Below, piece by piece: positions 54,882 to 63,174 of a DNA stretch of 64,000 nt (within the stretch, counting starts at the first letter, position 1; each line of letters begins with the position of its first letter). Under the pieces are notes generated by a model. That model saw only the letters and a list, made by a program, of their open reading frames with translations, had not been told where the DNA came from and made no database searches. A program made the position numbers and the translations under genes. Where the stretch lies: NCBI RefSeq assembly GCF_000378205.1, contig NZ_KB899423.1, positions 1 through 64,000 of the forward strand. The letters run 5' to 3'. The stretch comes from Sediminispirochaeta bajacaliforniensis DSM 16054. GTDB lineage: Bacteria > Spirochaetota > Spirochaetia > DSM-16054 > Sediminispirochaetaceae.

Positions 54882-55863
54882 GAAAACCGTTAGCGGAAAA
54901 GCGGGAATTGCAGGGCTTTTGCTGATGCTTTTTGCACTGCTCTTTGTTACCGGATGCGATAAGCTCCCCGGTCGGGGGAATAAGGATGATACTGCCAAGG
55001 CCGGATCTGAGAAAGCTGCTGCAGAAGAGGATAAGTCGGAAACGATTTTTGCCGTGAGCGCCACCGAGTCGGTGACAGGCCAAATTTACAATTATCTCAA
55101 TGTAAATGGTGATGTTGTGTCAAAAACCACGGTTGATACCTACCCCGACGTAGCAGGAAAACTGAGTAGAATTCTGGTAGAGGTGGGGGATACTGTTCGC
55201 AAAAATCAGGTTATTGCGGAGGTGGATCCCTCCAAACCCGGTATGAACTATGCGGCAAGTCCGGTGAAGGCTGCCATTACGGGAACAATCACCAGTATTC
55301 CCGAAGAGGTCGGCTCCATGGTAAGCCAGCAGTCCCCAATCGTGAGAATTAGTCGGATGGATGAGTTGCAGATTGAAACCTACGTTGCCGAGCGTTTTAT
55401 TAGTAGGATGAAGGTGGGCCAGCGGGCTTTGGTTAGTCTCGATGCCTTTCCCGGAAAAACCTTTATGGCAAAGGTCATTGAGCTGAGTCCCCTAGTAGAC
55501 GCCTCCAGCCGAACCATGGACCTGAAGCTTGATTTTGTCGGTTCTGCCGATGGGGTGAGAGCCGGAATGTTCGCTAAGATCAAAATCATCACCGAGGATA
55601 AGGAAGGGGTCGTGAAAATTCCTTCGGCAGGGGTTATCGAACGCTTTGGTGAAGACTATGTCTTTGTAATAAAAGATGAGTCCAGTGTCGAAAAGCGTAA
55701 GGTGACGGCCGGTATTGAGATCGATGGCAAGCAGGAGATCCTGGAAGGGCTTTCCGGCGGTGAGACCATCGTCATAAGGGGCCAAACACTTCTTGAAGAC
55801 GGATCTTTAGTGAAAGTCGTTCAGAAGGTGGAACCTCTGCCCGTTAAAGATTCTATCGACTAA
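54874..55863 (+). CDS. RND efflux periplasmic adaptor (membrane fusion protein)
   Basis: 329 aa. Lipoprotein-type signal (GLLLMLFALLFVTGC, Cys near residue 27). Barrel-sandwich and lipoyl parts are seen as YPDVAGKLSRILVEVGDTVR and VKAAITGTITSIPEEVGSMV; the hairpin between them is very short or absent. Beta-barrel (RALVSLDAFPGKTFMAKVIE) and membrane-proximal domains follow. It joins the RND pump to the TolC-like duct. It is in operon with the tolC and RND genes. Confidence 0.92.
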   Translation: MNRKTVSGKAGIAGLLLMLFALLFVTGCDKLPGRGNKDDTAKAGSEKAAAEEDKSETIFAVSATESVTGQIYNYLNVNGDVVSKTTVDTYPDVAGKLSRILVEVGDTVRKNQVIAEVDPSKPGMNYAASPVKAAITGTITSIPEEVGSMVSQQSPIVRISRMDELQIETYVAERFISRMKVGQRALVSLDAFPGKTFMAKVIELSPLVDASSRTMDLKLDFVGSADGVRAGMFAKIKIITEDKEGVVKIPSAGVIERFGEDYVFVIKDESSVEKRKVTAGIEIDGKQEILEGLSGGETIVIRGQTLLEDGSLVKVVQKVEPLPVKDSID

Positions 55864-55877
55864 TAACGGAGTTTTGT

Positions 55878-57434
55878 ATGAGCGTATCAAAAACCGTCGT
55901 TGGCAAGCCAACGACGATATTTATCATTTTCCTGCTTTTAATCGGCCTCGGCATCTATTCCACGAGCGACCTGGCCATTGATCTCTATCCGGAGATCGAA
56001 CCGCCTGTTCTCGTTGTATTTACCGGATATGCCGGTGCAGGGCCCGAGGAGATTGAGAAACGGATTACCCGAACCCTTGAAGGTTCTCTGTCGAACGTGA
56101 GCAACATCGAGAGTATCACCTCCACGAGTTCGGAGGGGAGCAGCATGGTCATGGTTGAGTTCACGTGGGGAACCGACATGGCCGAGGCTGCAAACAGCAT
56201 CAGAGACAACCTGGAATTTGTTAAAGGGGCCCTCCCCGACGAAGCAGACAGCCCGATGATCTTCAAATTCGATCCCTCAATGATTCCGATTATGGGATTA
56301 ACCTTGTCGGGAAACAGAACCCCAGAGGAATTGCGGCAGATTGCCGAGGACGTGGTACAGTCGAAGATCGAGCAGATCGAAGGGGTGGCCCTGACAAGTG
56401 TGAGTGGGGGACGTGAGCGAATTATCCGGGTAGAGATTCCGCAGGACCGCCTGGAAGCCTATGACCTTACGCTTACGCAGATTTCCAGCATGCTGCAGGG
56501 CCAGAACGTTCAGGTTACTGCCGGGAGTATCGTTGAAGGGAACATAGACTATCTGGTTACCACCAGCGGTGAATATGACAGTATCGATCAGATCAAAAAT
56601 ACGGTTATAAGCTACAAAAGCGGAAGTATGGCCGGTACGAGCGGAGATGGTTCCGCTGGTCAGCGTACGGTTCGTCTTCGGGATATCGCCGATGTATACG
56701 ACGGCTATAAAGATGCGGACAGCCTTGTCTATATAAACGGAGAGCCGGGGATACAGATTGTCATTCAGAAACAGAGTGGCACCAATTCGGTTCGGACCGC
56801 AGACAATATTCGGAACAGGTTAGAGCGGATCAATAAGCAGGTTCCCGAAGGAATCACGGTAACCGAGACCTTCAATACGACAGATATCATCAAAGCCTCT
56901 CTCAATCAGGTTTCAAGCAGTGCCATTACCGGCGCCATTCTGGCGATTATCGTCTTGTTCGTTTTTCTCCGGAGCCTGAAAAGTACCTTTATCATCGGCC
57001 TGACAATCCCTGTTTCTTTGGTTGTTACCCTGATGTTGATGTACTTTTTCGGTCTGACCCTTAACATCATGACGCTGGCGGGGCTTGCCCTTGGTGTTGG
57101 AATGCTTGTCGATAACTCCATCGTTATTCTTGAAAATATCTATCGCTATCGGGAGAAGGGGGCCAAGCTCACGGCCTCCGCCATACTCGGCAGCCAAGAG
57201 ATGATCAACGCCATTGTCGCTTCTACTCTGACCACCATCTGTGTATTTGCCCCGGTCGTGTTGTTCAAGAGCCAGCTTGATGTGGTCGGAGAGCTCCTTG
57301 CGTCTCTTGCTTTTACCGTTGTCATCAGCCTTTCCGCCAGTCTTGTGGTTGCCATGACCCTTATTCCCGTTCTTTCGAGCCACTACCTTCCCCTGACAAG
57401 CCGCAGGCAGCGTCCTATACGGGGGGGGCCTTAA
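55878..57434 (+). CDS. RND efflux pump, N-terminal half (split at a poly-G tract)
   Basis: 518 aa, half the usual 1030-1060 of an AcrB-type pump. It contains TM1 (TIFIIFLLLIGLGIYSTSDL), the first periplasmic porter domain (NIESITSTSSEGSSMVMVEF) and the TM2-TM6 region with the proton-relay type helix (LALGVGMLVDNSIVILENIY). The frame stops at 57434 right after a run of eight G (57421-57428). Removing one G would carry the frame into the following ORF and give a 1064-aa protein, the size of complete pumps. It may be a true split pump, a phase-variable switch or a sequence error. Confidence 0.9.
   Translation: MSVSKTVVGKPTTIFIIFLLLIGLGIYSTSDLAIDLYPEIEPPVLVVFTGYAGAGPEEIEKRITRTLEGSLSNVSNIESITSTSSEGSSMVMVEFTWGTDMAEAANSIRDNLEFVKGALPDEADSPMIFKFDPSMIPIMGLTLSGNRTPEELRQIAEDVVQSKIEQIEGVALTSVSGGRERIIRVEIPQDRLEAYDLTLTQISSMLQGQNVQVTAGSIVEGNIDYLVTTSGEYDSIDQIKNTVISYKSGSMAGTSGDGSAGQRTVRLRDIADVYDGYKDADSLVYINGEPGIQIVIQKQSGTNSVRTADNIRNRLERINKQVPEGITVTETFNTTDIIKASLNQVSSSAITGAILAIIVLFVFLRSLKSTFIIGLTIPVSLVVTLMLMYFFGLTLNIMTLAGLALGVGMLVDNSIVILENIYRYREKGAKLTASAILGSQEMINAIVASTLTTICVFAPVVLFKSQLDVVGELLASLAFTVVISLSASLVVAMTLIPVLSSHYLPLTSRRQRPIRGGP
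57421..57428 (+). repeat. Poly-G tract (G8) at the RND split
   Basis: Eight consecutive G interrupt the RND reading frame. The upstream frame ends six bases later at TAA, while the downstream frame is open across the tract from 57397 onward. Runs of this length are prone to slippage. Confidence 0.9.
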
Positions 57435-57447
57435 GGCAATAGACGGG

Positions 57448-59073
57448 GTGATGGAACGTTTTTTTCAGGGACTTGAAAACCTGTATGCGTCGATTCTCAA
57501 GGGGGTCCTCCGTCATAAGATTATAACGATTGTCGTGGTGCTTGGTATCTTTCTTTTTTCACTTACCCTGATTCCGAAGACCGGTTTTGAGTTTATGCCA
57601 AGCATGCAGGAGGATCAGGTTAACCTGGGTGTGGAACTTCCGGTGGGAACAAAGCTCGAAATCACCGAGACTGTTCTCAAGCAGATGGAAGATATTATTC
57701 GTAGCGAAGTGAAGGGCTATGACGACATCATTACCGAAGTGGGTGAAGCCTCTTTTTTCGGACTCGGCGGAAGTGCCATCGGCTATAAGGGGAACATCAG
57801 GATCATGCTTCCTTCCTATAAGGAACGGATCGATTCTTCCGATGATATGAAACAGAAATTGCGCAAGCACTTCAACGATTTTCCTTCGGCGGTATTCTCC
57901 TTTGACAGTAGTCAGGGGGCTAGTTTCGGCGGAACAACTCCCATCGATATTCTGATCAAGACCGAAGATTTAACTAAGGCAAAGGATATTGCGGAAAAAA
58001 TTCGTGACATTTTGAAGACCATGCCCGAGATAACAGAGCCGCAGGTTGACCTGAAAGATGGATTACCAGAGGTAGAGATTGTCATGGATCGAGACAAGAT
58101 GTACTCCCTTGGCCTTAACGTTTACTCGGTAGGCCAGGAGATTCAGGCAAATCTCGATGGTATTACCGCAAGCCAGTTCCGTGATGGTGGAAACGAATAC
58201 GATATCGTCATGTTTCTTGCCGATGAGGATAGAAACCAGATTCTCGATTTGAATAAGGTTTTCGTCAATAATCAGATGGGGCAGCGTATCCCTCTTGCCA
58301 GCTTTGCCAGATACCAAAAGGGTACCGGGCCTATTAGCATCAATAGGGAGAATCAGACCCGTGTTGTGCACGTAACCGCTGGAACGGTACCGGGAACTGC
58401 CCTGAACGAGGTAGCTGACCGGGCCCAGCAGCTGATTAATCAGGAAATTCCTGCCGATGAGGATGTGCTCATTGAATTCTCCGGCGATTATGAAGATTTG
58501 CAGAAGTATGGCATGAGATTTGTCGCAATCATTCTTGTTTCCGTGTTCCTCGTATTCGGGGTCATGGCCAGCCAGTTTGAGTCCTTTGTCGATCCGTTTA
58601 TTATTCTTTTTGCGATTCCGCTTTCCCTGATCGGCGTCATCATGATCTATTTCTTTACCGGACAGATCTTCAACATCTTGACGGCAGTCGGTCTGGTTAT
58701 GCTTGCGGGAATCATCGTGAACAACGGGATCGTACTGGTCGATTACACCAATCTGCTGAGAAAGCGCGGCATGAATATCCATGATGCCTGCGTGGAGGCG
58801 GGGAGAAACCGGCTTCGTCCTATCCTTATGACCACACTGACAACGGTCCTCGGACTGATTCCCATGGCCTTTTTTCCGGGTGAAGGCTCGGAGCTTGTGC
58901 AGCCGATCGGTAAATCAGTGGTTGGCGGCCTTTCGGTTGGCTCTCTTTTCACCTTGCTTCTCATTCCTGTGATATATGCAATTGTTAATGGGGTTGGTGA
59001 GCGTCGTCGGGAAAAACGGGAGGCACGTAAACTGACCAGGCAGAAAAATCGTTTGGAAGGAGATGAGGCATGA
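57448..59073 (+). CDS. RND efflux pump, C-terminal half
   Basis: 541 aa from GTG (540 from the ATG at 57451). It begins with TM7 (IITIVVVLGIFLFSLTLIPK), then the second porter half (PIDILIKTEDLTKAKDIAEK) and TM8-TM12 (VAIILVSVFLVFGVMASQFE, IIVNNGIVLVDYTNLLRKRG, IGKSVVGGLSVGSLFTLLLI). No Shine-Dalgarno of normal spacing precedes GTG or ATG, and the 17 codons upstream (GGLKAIDGVMERFFQGLENL in frame) read like the natural linker of an intact pump. It is most likely the second half of one gene; expression as a separate half by reinitiation is possible. Its stop overlaps the start of the next gene (ATGA). Confidence 0.9.
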   Translation: MMERFFQGLENLYASILKGVLRHKIITIVVVLGIFLFSLTLIPKTGFEFMPSMQEDQVNLGVELPVGTKLEITETVLKQMEDIIRSEVKGYDDIITEVGEASFFGLGGSAIGYKGNIRIMLPSYKERIDSSDDMKQKLRKHFNDFPSAVFSFDSSQGASFGGTTPIDILIKTEDLTKAKDIAEKIRDILKTMPEITEPQVDLKDGLPEVEIVMDRDKMYSLGLNVYSVGQEIQANLDGITASQFRDGGNEYDIVMFLADEDRNQILDLNKVFVNNQMGQRIPLASFARYQKGTGPISINRENQTRVVHVTAGTVPGTALNEVADRAQQLINQEIPADEDVLIEFSGDYEDLQKYGMRFVAIILVSVFLVFGVMASQFESFVDPFIILFAIPLSLIGVIMIYFFTGQIFNILTAVGLVMLAGIIVNNGIVLVDYTNLLRKRGMNIHDACVEAGRNRLRPILMTTLTTVLGLIPMAFFPGEGSELVQPIGKSVVGGLSVGSLFTLLLIPVIYAIVNGVGERRREKREARKLTRQKNRLEGDEA

Positions 59074-59366
59074 AACTGTTACGGGTTGAGATCATTGCCA
59101 ACCGTTCTATCGAAGAAGATATGCATGATGCGTTTCGTAAAGCGGGAATTGTGCGTCATTATACGAAATTTCCTGTGGTTCATGGGGTCGGTACTTCCGG
59201 CCCCAGACGGGGTGATCATGTTTGGCCCGAGGAGAACTTTGTTCTTACCACTTATTGTGAGGAGGAAGAACTCGATGCTATTGTTACCTTGGTGCGCGAA
59301 TTAAAGGAATTTTTCCACGACGAAGGGATAAAGGTTTTTGTTTCAAAGGCAAAGGAAGTTCTCTGA
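59070..59366 (+). CDS. PG0541-like transporter-associated protein
   Basis: 98 aa. A small protein of the type found beside RND pumps in Bacteroidetes and spirochaetes, with a ferredoxin-like or PII-like pattern (LRVEIIANRSIEEDMHDAFR, VHGVGTSGPRRGDHVWPEEN). The conserved GTSGPRRGDHVWPEEN segment is distinctive. The function is unknown; a regulatory or metal-sensing role for the pump is possible. It overlaps the RND gene by 4 bp. Confidence 0.75.
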   Translation: MKLLRVEIIANRSIEEDMHDAFRKAGIVRHYTKFPVVHGVGTSGPRRGDHVWPEENFVLTTYCEEEELDAIVTLVRELKEFFHDEGIKVFVSKAKEVL

Positions 59367-59370
59367 AGCT

Positions 59371-59397
59371 ATTCCACCTCTTCGAAAGAGGTGGAAT
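59371..59397 (+). terminator. Hairpin ending the RND operon
   Basis: ATTCCACCTCTT (59371-59382) pairs perfectly with AAGAGGTGGAAT (59386-59397) around a 3-nt loop. The following TCTCGG is poor in T, so termination may be inefficient. Confidence 0.6.
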
Positions 59398-59414
59398 TCT
59401 CGGACGGATCATTA

Positions 59415-59431
59415 TATAGTATAGCAATATG
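59415..59431 (+). promoter_or_regulatory. -10 box of the HD-GYP gene, leaderless spacing
   Basis: TATAGT (59415-59420) is 8 nt upstream of the ATG at 59429, with no Shine-Dalgarno in ATAGCAAT. The -35 is not obvious. Confidence 0.45.
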
Positions 59432-60550
59432 AAGAACAAAGAGCTTCGTAAGGAGCCTTCCGCCCAGGAACTTTTGAAGATCATTTTTAAATATATAAAT
59501 CTCATTGCAAATGAACGGGATGTCGATCGTCTTCTTATTGCACTGGCCGATATGGGCCGGGATCTGATTACGGCCGATCGCTGTACTGTTTGGTTGGTTA
59601 ACCAGCAGCGGGGAGAGTTATGGAGTAAGATTGCCCACGGGGTCGACCGTATCGTTATCCCCCTTTCGAAGGGAGTTGCCGGTTATGTGGCTACTACCGG
59701 AAAGAGCATGATCACCAACGATGCCTATGCGGATGAGCGTTTCGATAAGCAGGTTGATAGTGAAACCGGTTATCGCACCAGAAGTATTATTGCGCTTCCG
59801 ATTCGTGATTCGGCCGGAGAGGTGATGGGAGTATATCAGGCGATCAATAAAATGTCCGGGGAGGACGGCTTCACCGAACGGGATTTAGAACACCTGCAGC
59901 TTGCTGCAAGCTATACCGGCAGTGAACTTGAGGCTGTTACCCTCCAGGAAGAGATTGAGCAAACCCAGCGGGAGATGATCGTTACCCTCGCAGAGGCCGG
60001 AGAAATGCGTTCAAAGGAGACAGGTGGACACGTCAGGCGGGTCGCCGAATACTCCTACCTTATTGCTCTGGCCATGGGAATGGATGCAAAGGAGGCCGAA
60101 CTATTAAAAAAGGCCTCTCCCATGCATGATATAGGCAAAATTGCCATTCCCGATGCCATCTTGTTGAAAGAGGGCCCGCTCACCGATGAAGAGCGGGAGG
60201 TAATGAAGTCCCACACCGCAATTGGTTATGATATGCTGAAGTATTCGACAAGGGATCTTTTGAAAACATCGGCGATTGTTGCGTACCAACACCATGAAAA
60301 ATGGGACGGCAGCGGTTATCCGCAGGGTCTTGTTGGAGAGGAAATCCATATCTATGGTAGGATTACCGCTGTTGCCGATGTATTTGATGCGCTTTCCTGC
60401 GACAGGGTCTACAAAGCGGCCTGGCCCAGAGATAAGATTGTTGCATTGTTCAAAGAGGAGCGTGGACGTCACTTCGATCCCGCACTTTGCGATATCATGG
60501 ATGGGTTGTGGGATCAGCTGTACGCGATTAAGGGGCAATATTCTCACTAA
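59429..60550 (+). CDS. GAF and HD-GYP domain protein, probable cyclic-di-GMP phosphodiesterase
   Basis: 373 aa. GAF domain at about residues 25-165 (ERDVDRLLIALADMGRDLIT, GVAGYVATTGKSMITNDAYA). The HD-GYP domain follows: KETGGHVRRVAEYSYLIALA, KASPMHDIGKIAIPDAILLK (HD), HHEKWDGSGYPQGLVGEEIH (the GYP signature) and RITAVADVFDALSCDRVYKA. Metal ligands and the GYP loop are intact, so it should hydrolyse c-di-GMP when the GAF domain senses a ligand. The N-terminal 20 residues are charged and it has no membrane helix. Confidence 0.92.
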   Translation: MKNKELRKEPSAQELLKIIFKYINLIANERDVDRLLIALADMGRDLITADRCTVWLVNQQRGELWSKIAHGVDRIVIPLSKGVAGYVATTGKSMITNDAYADERFDKQVDSETGYRTRSIIALPIRDSAGEVMGVYQAINKMSGEDGFTERDLEHLQLAASYTGSELEAVTLQEEIEQTQREMIVTLAEAGEMRSKETGGHVRRVAEYSYLIALAMGMDAKEAELLKKASPMHDIGKIAIPDAILLKEGPLTDEEREVMKSHTAIGYDMLKYSTRDLLKTSAIVAYQHHEKWDGSGYPQGLVGEEIHIYGRITAVADVFDALSCDRVYKAAWPRDKIVALFKEERGRHFDPALCDIMDGLWDQLYAIKGQYSH

Positions 60551-60566
60551 ACGTTTTGAACTTTGA

Positions 60567-61658
60567 TCAAAGAAGCCGGGCTATCAAGTCGATAAGTTTT
60601 TTGTTTCCCTCGATTGTGCGTTTTGCCACCGCTTCGAGACACTCCATGTTTTTTACCCCTGCGTCATCCATCTCTTCACTACAGCCGTCAAGCAAAGGGT
60701 TAAAGCGGATATATGTTACTCCGGGGAGATGATTCAGCTGATAATCGACGCACTTATTTTGTCCCGTGCTCATCATTCCGAAAAGCGGGACATTGTTTTG
60801 CGGGAGGACCCACTCCACATAGCCCCAGCTTTTGATCTGTTTATAGCTTAATCGTTGTTCCAGTCGTCCTGAGCCGAGAGAAAGGATGAAGAATTTTTTG
60901 GCAAGGGGAAAAAGCCTGCGAGCCTCCACATAGGCACACATTGCCGGATTATTGGCAAAGACCCCGCCGTCGACAAGGCAGAATGCATCATTACTGTCCA
61001 GGCCTGTAACCTCGACCGGTGAGAAGTAGGTCGGAGCGGCCGAGGAACCTCTTGCTGCATCCTTTAGATAGAAATTCTCCTCTCCCGGAAGATTTTTCAT
61101 AATGATGGGGCGGGCCGACAGGGTATCGTAGCTTGTTATCAGAACCCTTCCCAAGGCATCCCGAAGGGTGAGGTCGCCGAAGATATCTTCAAGTACACGA
61201 TCGAAATTTCCCGCATCATACTTTTCCGCAAAGGCTTGGCGAACTGTATTCAGCTGTTTGAAGATATACCGTGGGAAAATCTCCGTTCCCTTTTCTCGGT
61301 ACAAGCGCGCAATCTCTGCGGCGCTGTATTTAGGACGAGCTTTTGTGGATAAAATGTTGATAAGCCTGGGCATAAGCGGTGCCTTTTTAGCGTTTTCTTC
61401 GGGAGAATCTGTGGGTAATTTACTCGTTTGTGGAACGGCTAGACCGAGGCTTATGAGGCTGCCGGTACTTGTTCCCGCCATGATATCGAAGCAGCGGCAG
61501 AACGGTTTTCTTCTTCCGATGTTGTTTCGTTTTTTCTCAATCTCCTCGAGGATGAGCGCGGCAAGATACCCACGAATTCCTCCTCCGTCTACGGATAGGA
61601 TGCGAATGGTTCTTCCTGGAGCCACTCGGCTATACCAGAGCGATTTGATGTGGTTCAT
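60567..61658 (-). CDS. Patatin-like phospholipase
   Basis: 363 aa. Oxyanion loop (LSVDGGGIRGYLAALILEEI), nucleophile elbow GTSTG in FDIMAGTSTGSLISLGLAVP and the catalytic Asp in CLVDGGVFANNPAMCAYVEA give a complete Ser-Asp dyad. It is of the cytosolic patatin group (PKYSAAEIARLYREKGTEIF). It probably hydrolyses acyl groups of lipids. ATG at 61658 overlaps the MATE stop (ATGA), so it is co-translated with the MATE gene. The coupling of a lipase and an exporter is unusual, and no functional link is known to me. Confidence 0.9.
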   Translation of the reverse strand: MNHIKSLWYSRVAPGRTIRILSVDGGGIRGYLAALILEEIEKKRNNIGRRKPFCRCFDIMAGTSTGSLISLGLAVPQTSKLPTDSPEENAKKAPLMPRLINILSTKARPKYSAAEIARLYREKGTEIFPRYIFKQLNTVRQAFAEKYDAGNFDRVLEDIFGDLTLRDALGRVLITSYDTLSARPIIMKNLPGEENFYLKDAARGSSAAPTYFSPVEVTGLDSNDAFCLVDGGVFANNPAMCAYVEARRLFPLAKKFFILSLGSGRLEQRLSYKQIKSWGYVEWVLPQNNVPLFGMMSTGQNKCVDYQLNHLPGVTYIRFNPLLDGCSEEMDDAGVKNMECLEAVAKRTIEGNKKLIDLIARLL

Positions 61659-63031
61659 GCCGATACCTCGCCTTCGGTAATATCCCGGATCCAAAGCCTG
61701 CTTCGAAAACGAAGAAGACCCATGATCGTTTTACACACCTCTTCCATTCCCAACAACAAAAAAAGCAGGTGAATAGGAAGTTCCCATACAAAGGCTCCCA
61801 AGAATGCGAGGGGGACCCCCACGAGCCAGACTCCGGAAAGATCCACAAAAAAGCTGAAGGCCGTGTCGCCTCCTGCTCTAAAGATACCGATGACGGTGTG
61901 AATATTAAGGGCCTTAAGTGGAAAGATAATGGGGAAAAGACGCAGAACTTGGGCCGTCATTAATTTTACCTGGTCGCTTACATTGAAAAGGCCGGGAATG
62001 AAACGAGCAAGAAGGAGTGCTCCGAGTCCTACGACTGCTCCGAAAAAGAATCCTATTGCAATGAAATGCTTCCCGGCTGTGAAAGCTTCCTCTCTCTTTC
62101 CCATACCGACCCGCTTACCAATCATGACCGCACAGGCATTACTTGTTCCCATAAAGATAATAAAAAGAAGATTGCTTGCGGTATCAACGATATTCATTGC
62201 TGCAATTACCCCGGTTCCCATTCTTGCAAATACAATCTTGTAGACAACCATACCGGTTGCCCAGGCCATTTCGTTGAGAATAACCGGGGTTGCGGTCTTG
62301 AGAAAACGACGGACAAAAGAGCGGTTGAAATCAAAAAAAACCCGGACGGGAGCGGCCAAGATATTTTTTTTGACAAAGATTGCATGGTAGAGGATGATCA
62401 GTTCCAGGCCTCGTGAAATTGTGGTTGCCAGGGCCGCTCCGGCAACTCCCATTTGAGGAAAGCCGAATTTCCCGAAAATAAAGAGATAATTGAGGATGAT
62501 ATTTGCTATTATCGATGCTGTCGTTGCCCGCAGTGGGGTAACTGCTTCTTCGATACTGCGCAGGCTTACCGATGCCAGAACACTTGCCGCAACAAAAAGA
62601 TAACTTATCCCCACCACCCTCAAGTATTCGATACCGACCGTTACGACTGCTTCGTCGGTAGTAAAAATCCTGAGGATCTGGTCGGGGATGGTGAGAGAAA
62701 GAAGACTAAAGAGTATGGCGGCTGAACCCGCGAAACTAAAGGCAAAGCCAACGGTTCGGTGAATCGACGGGATATCTTTTTTTCCCCAGAACTGGGCGAT
62801 AAAGACCGATGCGCCGCTTGAGACCCCGAAAAAGAAGAGAAGTGAGAGAAAAAAAAGTTGATTTGCCAGCCCAACTGCTGCAATCTCCACCTCTCCAAGC
62901 TGACCAAGCATAAGGGTGTCTACGACTGAAAGGCTTGATATGAGAAGATTCTGAAGTGCAACGGGGACGGCAATGCGAAGCAGCTCTTTTCGGAAAGAAC
63001 GATCTCCGAATAGCTGATCAGTAACGTGCAT
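61655..63031 (-). CDS. MATE-family efflux protein
   Basis: 458 aa with 12 hydrophobic segments. The family marks are GVSSGASVFIAQFWGKKDIP (TM2/3) and the equivalent in the second half (GTSNACAVMIGKRVGMGKRE), plus LRIAVPVALQNLLISSLSVV at the start. MATE proteins export drugs or metabolites by Na+ or H+ antiport. AAGAGGT lies just before the ATG. It is divergent from a LacI gene across 143 bp, so that regulator may control it. A drug-specific role is not predictable. Confidence 0.9.
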   Translation of the reverse strand: MHVTDQLFGDRSFRKELLRIAVPVALQNLLISSLSVVDTLMLGQLGEVEIAAVGLANQLFFLSLLFFFGVSSGASVFIAQFWGKKDIPSIHRTVGFAFSFAGSAAILFSLLSLTIPDQILRIFTTDEAVVTVGIEYLRVVGISYLFVAASVLASVSLRSIEEAVTPLRATTASIIANIILNYLFIFGKFGFPQMGVAGAALATTISRGLELIILYHAIFVKKNILAAPVRVFFDFNRSFVRRFLKTATPVILNEMAWATGMVVYKIVFARMGTGVIAAMNIVDTASNLLFIIFMGTSNACAVMIGKRVGMGKREEAFTAGKHFIAIGFFFGAVVGLGALLLARFIPGLFNVSDQVKLMTAQVLRLFPIIFPLKALNIHTVIGIFRAGGDTAFSFFVDLSGVWLVGVPLAFLGAFVWELPIHLLFLLLGMEEVCKTIMGLLRFRSRLWIRDITEGEVSA

Positions 63032-63109
63032 ACATACCTCTTATATTGTGCTCTGACTCTACGATGCTTTTAAGCTTTGGGCAAGCACAGAAAAAAAGTA
63101 CCTGATGTA

Positions 63110-63127
63110 TTGAAACCAAAATTTCAA
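63110..63127. promoter_or_regulatory. Possible operator between the MATE and LacI genes
   Basis: TTGAAACCAAAATTTCAA is an inverted repeat with perfect 6-bp arms around a 6-bp centre. It lies 10 bp upstream of the -35 (63137-63142, TTGAGC; TATAGT at 63159-63164) of the LacI gene. The match is short. Confidence 0.35.
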
Positions 63128-63174
63128 GCCTTTATATTGAGCTTGCCTGCAAATTTGATATAGTGTTGATTGTC

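Noticed and set aside
53733-55064. 443-codon open frame on the minus strand
   Set aside because: Antisense to the TolC-like and adaptor genes. The frame is open because of codon bias on the coding strand; the translation has no recognisable domain.
58063-58782. 239-codon minus-strand frame inside the RND C-half
   Set aside because: Shadow of the pump sequence; no ribosome-binding site, highly charged and without family resemblance.
60567-61658. CBASS or other defence effector (patatin)
   Set aside because: No cyclic-oligonucleotide synthase or other defence gene lies next to it; its partner is a MATE transporter.
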